A stretch of 12,370 nt of DNA from Leptospira ellisii (GTDB lineage: Bacteria; Spirochaetota; Leptospiria; Leptospirales; Leptospiraceae), in NCBI RefSeq assembly GCF_002811955.1, contig NZ_NPEF01000116.1, positions 1 to 12,370 on the forward strand, written 5' to 3'. The notes beneath the pieces are model-generated. The model saw only the letters and a program-made list of their open reading frames with translations, searched no databases and was not told where the DNA came from. Every line of letters starts with the position of its first letter. The first letter of the stretch is position 1. Position numbers and translations under genes: made by a program. Positions 1-7,781 of the stretch are shown one piece after another.

Positions 1-271
1 TTGTTCGTTCGGACATTTCTTCGTGCGGCCGTATGCACCTAGCATGCGTTATGCTATTATTGATCTGTTTTTTGCCGATTGGAGTATACGATTTATTAGA
101 GAGCGGCGTATACTGGTTTTTTATAATATTCGGAAAGTAAAATAAGAATATTCTTCGTTCGAAAAAGCCGAATTATAATTATTGAATTCGGGAAAGTGTC
201 GGCTTATATTTCGGTTTTAACGAAATCGTTCTTTGCGAATCGAAAACGGAACCTTTTCGGTCCTACCGAAC
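1..271 (+). promoter_or_regulatory. Upstream regulatory region of the TonB-dependent receptor gene
   Basis: No gene is supported in this AT-rich stretch. It holds an inverted repeat TAGCAT-GCGTT-ATGCTA (40-56), two copies of the palindrome GTATAC (84-89 and 108-113), and two TATAAT hexamers (122-127 and 174-179) that could be -10 elements, although no good -35 lies at the right distance from either. The second TATAAT sits inside a perfect inverted repeat, CCGAATT-N10-AATTCGG (168-191). The order -10/operator, then gene, is as expected for a regulated outer-membrane receptor. The promoter assignment is inference. I see no conserved cobalamin-riboswitch core sequence here. Confidence 0.4.
168..191. 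promoter_or_regulatory. Candidate operator overlapping a -10 hexamer
   Basis: CCGAATT (168-174) and AATTCGG (185-191) form a perfect 7+7 inverted repeat with a 10-base spacer that is itself mostly the palindrome ATAATTAT. The candidate -10 TATAAT (174-179) lies inside it, so a dimeric regulator bound here would block RNA polymerase. The symmetry is seen directly. That it is an operator, and for which regulator, is inference; it does not match the classical Fur consensus closely. Confidence 0.3.
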
Positions 272-3082
272 ATGTTTATCCGAAATTTTGGGGAGGGAGC
301 CGCTCAAAATTCTTCGCAGCGAAGACTGTTCCTTCTTTTTTCCGTTCTTGTTTCTCTGGCTTGGGTGCAGGGTATCGCAGCAAAAACTTCTGTTCGTATT
401 AAGGTCAACGCGGACTCCCATTCCGATCCCCCTTTCGAGGTATGGATCCGAGGCAACGGTCTTTCCAAGGTATTCGCTTTTTCGGGAAAATCGGAAGTGT
501 TCGCGGATCTTTCCGATTCCGGAAAGGGGGTATATGAAGTCCTTCTTACTTTGAGAAGCGGCGCGATGGAACAACGTTCGATCCGGATCGATTCCGAAGT
601 GGAGGAAGTCGAATTCGTCGTTCGGCCCAGATACGTCGCCGGAATCAACGTGGTGGGGAAAAAGCAAGACATTCCACCGAATTACACTTTGAGTAAGGAG
701 GATGCGGTTCGTATGCCGGGAGGATTCGGGGACGCGCTTAAGGCGGTGCAGTCCATGCCTGGCGTTACCCCTTTGTATCAGACTTATACGGGTTCCAGTT
801 TTCAATCCTCGATTCAGACCTATGCGCAAAAAACGGCTCAAAGTCAACGCGTTGATAAGCCGAACGGAGAAAGCGGCTTTTTGGTCATGCGGGGAGCCGG
901 AAGTCGCGCGAATCAGTTTTATTTCAACGGAATGCCTATGAGTTATCCTTTTCACGCCGACGGATTGACTTCGGTCATCAATAACAACGCGATCCGTTCG
1001 TTGGAGTTATATTCGGGCTCCTACTCCGCGAGATACGGTTTTGCAACAGGCGGAATCATCAACGTCGAAGGATACGAAAAACGGGATAACTTTTCGGCGG
1101 CCCATTTTAACGCGTTTCTTACGGATGCCTATACGTTTCAAAATATTACGAAAAACTTAAACGTTTCCGTATCGGGAAGGAAATATTATCCCAATGTCGT
1201 TTTCGGAAGGGCTCCGGGTTTGATTCCGTCCGAAACGTTTTTGGCGGATTATCAGGACTTTCAGGCGAGGATCGGCTGGGATATCAGCAAGGAACATTCC
1301 GTTTCGATTCAAACTTTCGGCGCCAGGGATAAACGTTATCCGTTTAAGGAGCTGAGCGAATACAATCCTAAGGAAACCGCGCGAACTTTATTTAAACCTC
1401 CTACGGAAATGGATTCGGCGAGACTCAATCGTCTCTTTAGGACAGACGCGTTCCAATATGTCTGGAAACCGAATGACAAATTCAAGACGACTTGGAATTT
1501 ATCCAGGAATTATTTTCAGGAAACCACGGAAAACGGATTGGATTTACTCACCCTGGATATTTCCCAAATCGGATATCCGCCATCCTTATATAGAAGGGTC
1601 CACACGATTCAAAACGATTATTCGAGTGATTTACGTCAGATAGAAAACGTCTCCGAAATACAACCGCTTCGGAATAATTGGAAGATCGTTTTCGGCGGAC
1701 AATATCGGGAAACCGAAGCCGGCTTTAAAGGCAAGGTGACGAAATACGATCCCGATCCTACTTTGAGTTTTATCCAACTGCAGACCTTGGGTTCTCCCGA
1801 ATCGTTGGCGGTTTTGGAAGGCGATTCCGTACGCACGAGGCAGATCGGATATTTTTTCGAGAATCGTTTCCGTTTCCGCTATAATAGTTTGAATCTCGGT
1901 TTAAGGAGGGATTATTACGATAAATCGGGGGAATGGAAAACCTCACCCCGCCTCTCGATCAGCCAGGAAATTCCTTATACACGCTCGCGAATTTTCGCCG
2001 GATACGGAAAACACCTCCAGGCTCCGAGCGACGTTAGTCGCTATTCCGCTAAAACCGGAAATCCGGGATTAAAGATGGAGGAATCGGATCATTATGAGAT
2101 CGGATGGGATCAGAAATTGGGCACGGATTGGAACGTTAAAATAGAAGGATATCGTAATACGTTTTCCAATTTGTCGATCGCCGATCCTTTCATCAAGGAC
2201 CCTTATTCCCGAAACCGAGATATCGTCCGGGAAGCTATGGATCCGAACGCGGACGTCTCCCTCATTCGATCGCAAAACCTGAATTATTCGAACTCCATGA
2301 CCGGTTTTTCGCACGGGGTCGAGCTGTTCATCAAGAAAGAGGCGCCCACCGAATCCGGATTTTACGGGTGGCTCTCTTATACGAAATCGTTAACGAAAAG
2401 GAATCGGAATTTACCGGATATGACCGACGCCGAATACGCGGCTTGGTCCGCAAAAAACGGTTCCAAAGACCTCGTTTTTCAGGAGAACGGAAAACACTAT
2501 TACACGAACGTCTACAGCGACGGTACTGCGGAATTTCTTTGGAAAAACACGCAGGAGGAACTCTATGATTTCGATCGCACGCACGTATTTAACATGGTGC
2601 TGGGGTGGAAGTTCGGAGAAGCCGCCAGAGTTGGATTCAAATTCACTTATTTAACGAATTTTGCATATACTCCTGTTTCGGGTTCTAGGGCCACCGACTT
2701 AAACGAAAAGCTGCACGAGCTGTTTCCCGAGCTTCCGCCCTTATCTTCGGGTTCCGAAAGCCGTCCCAGTCTTTTTAAGGTTTACGATCCTGTTTATTCC
2801 GATATGCGACGTTCGGCGAGGTTACCCGATTACAGGCAGATCGATCTCCGTTTCGATCGTTTTATTCCCACGGAATGGGGAAGAATTACCATTTATCTGG
2901 AACTGGTTAACCTGACCGGGAGTAGGATGGCCGTAGGCGAGTCGGCGATGGTGCCCTTTGTTCCGTATGTTCCCGGAGCCAATCCGGAGTTGCAGTATAT
3001 GTATATGAACGGACAACCTGCGCTAAAAACGGATAAGAACCGGATTCCTTATCTCAACTTCGGAATGGAATTCAGATTTTGA
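272..3082 (+). CDS. TonB-dependent outer-membrane receptor
   Basis: A protein of 936 residues from the ATG at 272. It should form a TonB-gated beta-barrel that imports a bound substrate across the outer membrane; the substrate cannot be told. After a basic n-region comes a hydrophobic stretch (about residues 19-33) and a signal cleavage site near GIAA-KT. A short beta-rich domain follows (about 38-118), then a segment AGINVVGKK that could act as a TonB box. The plug spans about 133-267, with the typical motifs [26 protein letters not shown] and [10 protein letters not shown]. The rest is barrel, rich in alternating aromatic residues and ending in the terminal phenylalanine (MEFRF) expected for BAM recognition. 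Size and order fit the family. The frame is also open back to a TTG at 233, adding 13 residues. I prefer the ATG because the longer form makes an unusually long leader, but neither start has a clear ribosome-binding site, so the start is uncertain. Confidence 0.9.
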   Translation: MFIRNFGEGAAQNSSQRRLFLLFSVLVSLAWVQGIAAKTSVRIKVNADSHSDPPFEVWIRGNGLSKVFAFSGKSEVFADLSDSGKGVYEVLLTLRSGAMEQRSIRIDSEVEEVEFVVRPRYVAGINVVGKKQDIPPNYTLSKEDAVRMPGGFGDALKAVQSMPGVTPLYQTYTGSSFQSSIQTYAQKTAQSQRVDKPNGESGFLVMRGAGSRANQFYFNGMPMSYPFHADGLTSVINNNAIRSLELYSGSYSARYGFATGGIINVEGYEKRDNFSAAHFNAFLTDAYTFQNITKNLNVSVSGRKYYPNVVFGRAPGLIPSETFLADYQDFQARIGWDISKEHSVSIQTFGARDKRYPFKELSEYNPKETARTLFKPPTEMDSARLNRLFRTDAFQYVWKPNDKFKTTWNLSRNYFQETTENGLDLLTLDISQIGYPPSLYRRVHTIQNDYSSDLRQIENVSEIQPLRNNWKIVFGGQYRETEAGFKGKVTKYDPDPTLSFIQLQTLGSPESLAVLEGDSVRTRQIGYFFENRFRFRYNSLNLGLRRDYYDKSGEWKTSPRLSISQEIPYTRSRIFAGYGKHLQAPSDVSRYSAKTGNPGLKMEESDHYEIGWDQKLGTDWNVKIEGYRNTFSNLSIADPFIKDPYSRNRDIVREAMDPNADVSLIRSQNLNYSNSMTGFSHGVELFIKKEAPTESGFYGWLSYTKSLTKRNRNLPDMTDAEYAAWSAKNGSKDLVFQENGKHYYTNVYSDGTAEFLWKNTQEELYDFDRTHVFNMVLGWKFGEAARVGFKFTYLTNFAYTPVSGSRATDLNEKLHELFPELPPLSSGSESRPSLFKVYDPVYSDMRRSARLPDYRQIDLRFDRFIPTEWGRITIYLELVNLTGSRMAVGESAMVPFVPYVPGANPELQYMYMNGQPALKTDKNRIPYLNFGMEFRF

Positions 3083-3116
3083 TTTTCGGTTTGGAAAAGA
3101 ATTCATAGTAGGGACT

Positions 3117-3160
3117 TCTTTGCGGTTTTCGTTTTTAGAACGAGCGATCGCAAAGAGGTT
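3117..3160 (+). terminator. Probable terminator hairpin after the TonB receptor gene
   Basis: TCTTTGCG (3117-3124) pairs perfectly with CGCAAAGA (3149-3156). Inside the 24-base loop a second stem TCGTT/AACGA (3129-3133 and 3139-3143) can form, giving a compound hairpin. The following tract GGTTTCTCTGTCTT is T-rich but not a clean T run, so the terminator call is moderate. It sits 35 bases after the receptor stop codon and about 107 bases before the next start. Confidence 0.45.
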
Positions 3161-3263
3161 TCTCTGTCTTGGAGCGCTTTACGATCCATACCGTTCCGTC
3201 CGAAGTATTGAATCCAAGTTGAAAAAAACAAGGTATGCCCCGTAAAATGGCCGGGGGAAACCT

Positions 3264-4076
3264 ATGAAACACAATCCGATCCTGTACTTTTTTCTAATTT
3301 TCGCCTTCGCGTTTTGCGGATGCAATTATCATTATTACGTGCAAAAACCTTCGCCGACTTCGAACTCCATTCCCGATCTTTTGAAACTCCGCATCGTTTA
3401 TATGGGTTTTCGTTCCTACGAAGCGGAGACCACGGTTGCGAACGGAGAAGGGCGCGTATATACGGCCAATCTGATTTATCCGGAACGCACCGTCGCGAAA
3501 TTTCAGAACGGGTTTTACGCTTCGGATCTGAAGGCTTTCGGATTCAGAAAGGACGTTCCTTCGGAAAAAGTCAAAAAATTCGCGCAGGATTTTCTCAACG
3601 ACGTCAAGGAAAGCGGCGTTTTGGAACTCACGTACGTCACCGCGGTGGAAAAAAAAGGCGAGGAAAGAATTTTCAAACTGAAGGACTTAGGAGCGGACTA
3701 CTACGTGGTGGGCGTCCATTCCCCAGCCTTTCAGAAAAATTCCGGGGCGATAAGCGGTTTTGTTCAGCTTTTTTCGAGCGTCTTTTCCGTTTTGACTTTC
3801 GGATTGATTCCCAGTTACGCCTATTTGGACGCCGAAACGACGATCCGCATTTACGACAAGAATCTGAATCTGCTTGCGACCCAAAAACACGATAACACCT
3901 ATTCCGTGTTAGGTGCACTTTGGACTTCCTCGTTGCCGGAAGAATGCGGAAGAATGGGTTGCGATTTTAAAAAACAGATCGTTTCCCCTCCCGCTTTCGT
4001 TTATAAGGAATTAGGGCCGGAGTTCGAATCCGGAATCGTTCAATTTATCCTGTCGTCGGGTTCGATCCGGAAATAA
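3264..4076 (+). CDS. Putative lipoprotein of unknown function
   Basis: A 270-residue protein that I do not recognise as a named family. The N terminus (MKHNP, then a hydrophobic run to residue 17) and the sequence FAFCGCN look like a spirochaetal lipoprotein signal. Cys20 (preceded by Gly) is the better lipidation site, Cys18 the alternative, so it should be anchored to a membrane on the periplasmic or outer side. The body is mixed alpha/beta, with a charged stretch at 95-140, a glycine/phenylalanine-rich hydrophobic segment at about 161-187 that could insert in or lie on a membrane, and a Cys228/Cys233 pair near the end. The start is an ATG preceded by a G-rich tract (CCGGGGGAA). The gene ends four bases before the AraC-type regulator, so the two are almost certainly co-transcribed; a role as partner or target of that regulator is inference. 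Confidence 0.8.
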   Translation: MKHNPILYFFLIFAFAFCGCNYHYYVQKPSPTSNSIPDLLKLRIVYMGFRSYEAETTVANGEGRVYTANLIYPERTVAKFQNGFYASDLKAFGFRKDVPSEKVKKFAQDFLNDVKESGVLELTYVTAVEKKGEERIFKLKDLGADYYVVGVHSPAFQKNSGAISGFVQLFSSVFSVLTFGLIPSYAYLDAETTIRIYDKNLNLLATQKHDNTYSVLGALWTSSLPEECGRMGCDFKKQIVSPPAFVYKELGPEFESGIVQFILSSGSIRK

Positions 4077-4080
4077 AAAA

Positions 4081-5175
4081 ATGAATCCTGTCGAATGGTT
4101 TGCGGATACTTTCACCGGATTCGGCGGTTTTTTGGCCTTCCTTTTGGCGATTACGGAGTCCGTCTCGGTTCGTATCACGCGATTTCGGATCTACTTCGGT
4201 CTTACTTTGGTTTTGATGGGGACTTTACAACTTTTGAATACGATGGGTCTGCAGGGGATCGGAATCCCGAGCGGAACGTATTTGAGGATCGTTTTCCCGA
4301 TTTTGTTTCTTATCGGTCCGGTCGCTTACGCCTCCCTGTGTTCGCTCGCGGAGGAGAACTTCCGTTTCGGAAAACGGAACGTTTTGTTGATTCCTGCCGC
4401 GTTTTCGTTCGCGACGTTTTTTATCCCTGCGTTCGATTCCTCTTCGGTCGATTTCCCGTGGAAGGGCGGTTTGCGGGGCGGTTTTATCATTTCTAATATT
4501 CTGTTTTTTGAATATTTAACGGGAATTTTATATTCGTTCGGATTCGGAGTTCTGATCCTACGGATTTTATCCGGAGTTAAGGACGATAAATTGCGCCTTC
4601 TCGTCTGGATCAGCGCTTTCGATTTTCTTACCGCTTCCGCGTTCGCAGGAACCTCCTTGTTTTTCGGAGAGACGGCGCTTCGAATTTCCGGAGTGATCGT
4701 ATCGCTCGCGCTGTCTCTCGTCTATTACGTCCGTAAACGATACGGGGATCTCGAGGAAACCATCTATACGGAATTGGTACGAACCCGATACGCACGCTCC
4801 AGATTGGGAGGTTTGCCGGTGGATACGATTCTCACGGAATTGGAACGTATGATGAAGGTGGAAAAACTCTTTCAGGAGGAGAACGTCACCCTTACGTCCG
4901 TCGCCGAGAAACTTTCCCTCAGCACTCATCAACTTTCGGAACTGATCAATCAAAAACTCAATCTGAGTTTTTCCTCCTGGCTAAACCGACATCGCGTCGA
5001 TGAGGCGAAATTCCTTCTGGAACAAACCGAAAAAAACGTCCTGGAAATCGCGATGGAAGTCGGGTTCAACAATCGCTCCTCATTTAACGAAGCGTTTCTC
5101 AAATTCGCCGGGAAAACTCCCGTGGATTATCGCCGAAGCCTTCGTTCTGCGTCTCCTTCCCTTTCCGGCAATTAA
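4081..5175 (+). CDS. AraC-family transcriptional regulator with N-terminal membrane domain
   Basis: A 364-residue protein. Residues 1-217 contain about seven hydrophobic segments (near 11-26, 37-55, 69-88, 100-116, 134-161, 173-195 and 202-217), indicating a membrane-embedded sensor. After a charged linker, a C-terminal AraC/XylS DNA-binding domain spans about 258-354. Its first helix-turn-helix lies near 269-290 (SVAEKLSLSTHQLSELIN) and the second, best-conserved one near 319-345 (LEIAMEVGFNNRSSFNEAF, then KFAGKTPVDYR). This is the layout of 7-TM AraC regulators, common in Leptospira and Bacteroidetes. The ATG follows the upstream lipoprotein stop by four bases and has only a weak purine-rich lead, so translational coupling is likely. 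It probably binds DNA while anchored in the inner membrane and responds to an envelope signal; signal and targets are unknown. Confidence 0.9.
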   Translation: MNPVEWFADTFTGFGGFLAFLLAITESVSVRITRFRIYFGLTLVLMGTLQLLNTMGLQGIGIPSGTYLRIVFPILFLIGPVAYASLCSLAEENFRFGKRNVLLIPAAFSFATFFIPAFDSSSVDFPWKGGLRGGFIISNILFFEYLTGILYSFGFGVLILRILSGVKDDKLRLLVWISAFDFLTASAFAGTSLFFGETALRISGVIVSLALSLVYYVRKRYGDLEETIYTELVRTRYARSRLGGLPVDTILTELERMMKVEKLFQEENVTLTSVAEKLSLSTHQLSELINQKLNLSFSSWLNRHRVDEAKFLLEQTEKNVLEIAMEVGFNNRSSFNEAFLKFAGKTPVDYRRSLRSASPSLSGN

Positions 5176-5325
5176 CACCTTACGTTTGAAGAGTAGATTC
5201 GACTTTCTTCCCGGAATCGGCGCGGATTTTTCGGAAAAAATGTAAGTCGTTATAACTCCGGTCGACGGAACTCATTCCGGCTGAGATACTGTGAGGGCAG
5301 TCGTTGAACGACAAGGAAGGTAAGA

Positions 5326-5760
5326 ATGCAAACGAATAGTATCGTTACGGGTCGCTCCGGAGAAAAGGACGGAATCGAGTCTTTGATTTCGAAACTTTAT
5401 ATCCTATTGAACGTCGCCGTATATCTGGGTTTCGGAATCGCCTTTATTCTTTTTCCGATCCGATTCGCGTCGATGATCGGAATCACGTTCGAAGGTTCGG
5501 CGGCCCTCGCCGATTTCCGCGCCATGTACGGAGGCCTTTGTCTGGGGATCGAGATCGTTCTATTCTTGGGATACCTTAGGGAAGAATGGAGAAAGTTCGC
5601 GATCCTTCTTTCGGTCACGACCGCGGGAGGACTTTTGTTCGGAAGGTTATATACCCTTTTTCTCGACGGACCCGGAAACGAATACATCTACGTCAGCATG
5701 GCCACCGAAATCGGAGCCGTCGCGATCGGAGCTTGGCTGTTGCGAAGAAACGCGCGTTGA
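5326..5760 (+). CDS. DUF4345-type small integral membrane protein
   Basis: A 144-residue protein with four predicted membrane spans (about 24-46, 64-84, 91-112 and 120-139) and short polar loops. The segment ADFRAMYGGLCLGI at the start of the second span and GRLYTLFLDGPGN before the fourth fit my recollection of the DUF4345 family; no biochemical role is known to me. The start ATG is well supported by AAGGAAGG (5313-5320) five bases upstream. It follows the AraC-type gene in the same direction after 150 bases containing a small TCGTT-G-AACGA inverted repeat (5301-5311), so it may have its own promoter. The next genes are on the opposite strand. Confidence 0.8.
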   Translation: MQTNSIVTGRSGEKDGIESLISKLYILLNVAVYLGFGIAFILFPIRFASMIGITFEGSAALADFRAMYGGLCLGIEIVLFLGYLREEWRKFAILLSVTTAGGLLFGRLYTLFLDGPGNEYIYVSMATEIGAVAIGAWLLRRNAR

Positions 5761-5848
5761 TAAATCGTTCTTGTTTCCAGGGGAATCGTATCGAAACGGT
5801 GCTAATTGCGTCGTCGCTCGTTAGACGAAACTTCGTTTTGAGTTATTT

Positions 5849-6078
5849 TCAGAAACGGAGTTTCGAATCCGGTATATCGTAGGCGGCGCGTTGTTTCGTG
5901 ACGGGGCAATCGAGCATTTGAAGATCGAGCATCGTCGCCGTATTTTCCTTTACGGTCGCGGGACAGGAACGCTGAGTTCCGTTTTGCGGATTGCGGGCGA
6001 AGAGCCGCCGGAGAAAGTCTCGTCGGCGCTTTTGATCGTAGGATAACCGAGAGAAGCCGCGACGTTCCATTGCGCTTT
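5849..6078 (-). pseudogene. Remnant of a third copy of the adjacent lipoprotein family
   Basis: The minus strand encodes a fragment including RSCPATVKENTATMLDLQ and MLDCPVTKQ. It aligns with the C-terminal parts of both neighbouring lipoproteins: 14 of 20 residues are identical to the 6163-6756 product over KEN...TKQ. The copy has no signal peptide or N-terminal half, since only about 70 codons lie between the terminator of the upstream gene and this match. Its end is also damaged: after IPDSKLRF a TGA replaces the family ending FR(V/I)RCTK, so the last conserved cysteine is lost. Upstream of about 5995 the better match seems to move to another frame (a segment with ADETFSGGSSPA), suggesting a frameshift, but that part is tentative. 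I see no start codon with a ribosome-binding site. Confidence 0.7.
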
Positions 6079-6114
6079 AAAAAATCCCGCTTCGAATTCG
6101 TTTCAAAGCGGGAT
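6079..6114 (-). terminator. Rho-independent terminator of the first lipoprotein gene
   Basis: Read on the minus strand, ATCCCGCTT and AAGCGGGAT (6084-6092 and 6106-6114) form a perfect 9-base stem, followed directly by six T (A run 6079-6084 on the + strand). It lies 48 bases after the stop codon of the lipoprotein gene. Its sequence resembles the terminator at 7132-7167 behind the paralogous gene. Confidence 0.9.
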
Positions 6115-6162
6115 CGAACGCCGATTTCGAAGAACGATCGGCTCGTTGTAATTCGATTCGAA

Positions 6163-6756
6163 CTACTTCGTACAACGCACTCGGAAAGAAAAAGTCGTGT
6201 CGGGAAGCGTGCTCTGCGGAACTTGTTTCGTCGCGGGACAATCGATCGCCTGTAGATCGAAGACGGTAGCGGAGTTTTCCTTCACGATGCCCGTACAATT
6301 TCCGGGAGTGAAGTTCGTTCCGATTCCATAGGATCCCTGCGGAAGATCCACGTTGACCGCCACTCCGTTATTCCCCAACGTTTGTGTATTTTGGGAAAAG
6401 TCGATGCCGTGGATCTGCAACATCGGAGCGATGGGGAATCCGTTCGGGTCATTAGGATCGGGCGTTCCGACCGTTACGAATCCTCCGATAAAGCCGTTAT
6501 TCGGATCGGGATTGTTGATATCGCCCGATTCGCATTCGAATTGTTTCGTGAATACCAAGGTGTCCTCTCCCAATCGAACCATTGCTGTTCCGTCCACGGG
6601 TTGCGGAAGGTCCGCAGTTCCACCTGCTAAAGCGAACACCAAGGCGAGCGGTAAAAAGTCGTCCTTTTTATTTTCCGCACAATTGGCGAGGTTGAATGTG
6701 AGAGCGATCAAAGCCGGCACTAAAACGTATCTAACCTTTTTTTCTACTGTTTTCAT
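6163..6756 (-). CDS. Leptospira-type small lipoprotein, paralog 1
   Basis: A 197-residue protein of unknown function, starting at the ATG whose complement ends at 6756. The frame is open 36 codons further upstream, but this start has AGGAG five bases before it and matches the start of the paralog at 7781. The signal peptide (MKTVEKKVRY, then a hydrophobic run) ends in the lipobox L-A-N-C with the lipidated cysteine at 26. A KKDD stretch and another hydrophobic segment (34-46) follow. Cysteines at 75, 154, 173 and 195 are conserved with the paralog and could form two disulfides, which fits an extracytoplasmic protein. Residues 79-108 are an Asn/Asp/Pro-rich loop with PDPNNGF and PDPNDPNGF, absent from the paralog. 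The C-terminal block (GNC...IVKENSATVFDLQ...DCPATK...FRVRCTK) is the family signature. It lies on the opposite strand to its left neighbour and has its own terminator. Confidence 0.85.
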   Translation of the reverse strand: MKTVEKKVRYVLVPALIALTFNLANCAENKKDDFLPLALVFALAGGTADLPQPVDGTAMVRLGEDTLVFTKQFECESGDINNPDPNNGFIGGFVTVGTPDPNDPNGFPIAPMLQIHGIDFSQNTQTLGNNGVAVNVDLPQGSYGIGTNFTPGNCTGIVKENSATVFDLQAIDCPATKQVPQSTLPDTTFSFRVRCTK

Positions 6757-7131
6757 GGTAACTCCTAAATCGTGATGAATCGTTCCTTTGGAAGGGGATG
6801 TTCTTCCTATTTTGAATCGATTCCTTCTGATTCTACCAACCCCTGTTCGAAACCTCATTTTCAAACCTCGCCACTGACTTGTTCCTTATGGATGGCGTTT
6901 TATTCCCTTAATTCGGGATATGTTTCCTGAATTTTTTTAAGGACGTCGATTTGGAATTATATATAAAAAGAATATGATATATCTATTAAAATAAAAAGAA
7001 GCTCCGTGTCCTGGATTCAATCGAACCGCGCATGTATTTCTTATCTTGAAAGACGGAATACGCTTCGGGTTTTTTAAGGAGATTCAGGATGTTTATTTTC
7101 AGAATTAGGAGAAGGATTTTTCGGAACTTTT
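6757..7131 (-). promoter_or_regulatory. Leader and upstream region of lipoprotein paralog 1
   Basis: This 375-base stretch has no convincing gene. The part nearest the gene (6757-6885) is clearly related to the leader of paralog 2 (7782-7905). Shared minus-strand blocks include TTCGAACA, GGTTGGTA and CGATTCAAA, ending in the same ribosome-binding site. Further upstream it becomes very AT-rich (6935-7000). A minus-strand TATAAT (complement of 6956-6961) is a possible -10, without a good -35. A 14-codon plus-strand frame at 7089-7133 has a good Shine-Dalgarno but is probably chance. Confidence 0.45.
6762..6766 (-). promoter_or_regulatory. Ribosome-binding site fixing the start of lipoprotein paralog 1
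   Basis: AGGAG on the minus strand, five bases before the ATG, in the sequence TAGGAGTTACCATG. The identical sequence stands before the paralog (AGGAG at 7787-7791). This excludes the longer upstream in-frame start at 6864. Confidence 0.85.
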
Positions 7132-7167
7132 AAAAAAATCCCGTTTGAAATTGCTTCCAAACGGGAT
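7132..7167 (-). terminator. Rho-independent terminator of the second lipoprotein gene
   Basis: On the minus strand ATCCCGTTTG (7138-7147 complement) and CAAACGGGAT (7158-7167) form a perfect 10-base stem with a 10-base loop, followed by seven T (A run 7132-7138 on the + strand). It starts 60 bases after the stop codon. Arms and loop resemble the terminator at 6079-6114, showing that the duplication included the whole transcription unit. Confidence 0.92.
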
Positions 7168-7226
7168 CCGATTTTAGATCGATATTTCCTGCACAATCAA
7201 TTGTTTAATTGCACAGAGGATTTAAA

Positions 7227-7781
7227 TCACTTCGTACAACGTATTCTGAAAGAAAGTGTCGTATCGGGTATGTTGTCGCCAGCGTTTGTTCTGGTTACGG
7301 GACAATTTAAAACCTGTATATCAAATATGGTGGCCGAATTCTCTTTGATCGTTGCTTGGCAAGAACCGGGCGTATTATTCGTACCCGGAGCATATTGTCC
7401 ATTAACCTCGTCGATCACGAGAGATACGTTGGTAGCTCCGCCCACTGCCATCAAAGTGGGATTCAGATTCGCGTCGGCAAAAGACAGGTTATGAATGTCC
7501 AAATTCGGATTAGTAAAAGGTAAAATACTCACTGAAATAAAGTCTTCTGCACAAACATTTTGAGACGCTAATATCTGCGTGCTTTCACCCAATTTGTAAA
7601 TCGCCGTTCCGTCCACCGGTTGAATCAGATCCGCTGCCGCGCTGCTGCCCGTTAACGCCAATACTAAGGCAAGCGGTAAAAAATCGTCCTTTTTATCTTC
7701 CGCACAATTGGTGAGATTGAGTACGAAAGCGACGAGGGCCAACGTCAGAACGTATCGAAACTTTTTTTCTACTGTTTTCAT
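7227..7781 (-). CDS. Leptospira-type small lipoprotein, paralog 2
   Basis: A 184-residue paralog of the 6163-6756 product; function unknown. The signal peptide (MKTVEKKFRY, hydrophobic run) ends in L-T-N-C, with lipidation at Cys26, then AEDKKDDFLPLALVLAL as in the paralog. Cys77, 141, 160 and 182 correspond to the four conserved cysteines. The C-terminal signature is GSCQATIKENSATIFDIQ, NCPVTR and LSFRIRCTK. The middle differs most: it lacks the Pro/Asp/Asn loop of paralog 1 and has instead a run of small polar and hydrophobic residues (80-125). The start has AGGAG five bases upstream. It is the first gene of the minus-strand pair, each with its own leader and terminator, so they are probably separate transcripts from duplicated promoters. 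The next gene to the right diverges from it. Confidence 0.85.
   Translation of the reverse strand: MKTVEKKFRYVLTLALVAFVLNLTNCAEDKKDDFLPLALVLALTGSSAAADLIQPVDGTAIYKLGESTQILASQNVCAEDFISVSILPFTNPNLDIHNLSFADANLNPTLMAVGGATNVSLVIDEVNGQYAPGTNNTPGSCQATIKENSATIFDIQVLNCPVTRTNAGDNIPDTTLSFRIRCTK

Noticed and set aside
263..955. A 230-codon minus-strand frame inside the TonB receptor gene
   Set aside because: It is antisense to a well-supported gene, its composition follows the opposite strand's codons, and it has no recognisable domain or start signal.
4567..4953. A 128-codon minus-strand frame inside the AraC-type regulator gene
   Set aside because: It is a shadow of the regulator's coding bias without start signal or domain.
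6757..6864. N-terminal extension of lipoprotein paralog 1 by 36 codons
   Set aside because: The AGGAG site and the alignment with paralog 2 fix the start at 6756; the extension corresponds to the untranslated leader.
7015..7040. A sequence resembling a tRNA T-arm on the minus strand (GGTTCGATTGAATCC)
   Set aside because: No proper five-base T stem, acceptor, anticodon or D arm can be built around it.
7089..7133. A 14-codon plus-strand frame (MFIFRIRRRIFRNF) with AAGGAG seven bases upstream
   Set aside because: Very short, highly basic, overlaps the terminator of the convergent gene, and sits in AT-rich DNA where such frames arise by chance. Only the Shine-Dalgarno speaks for it.
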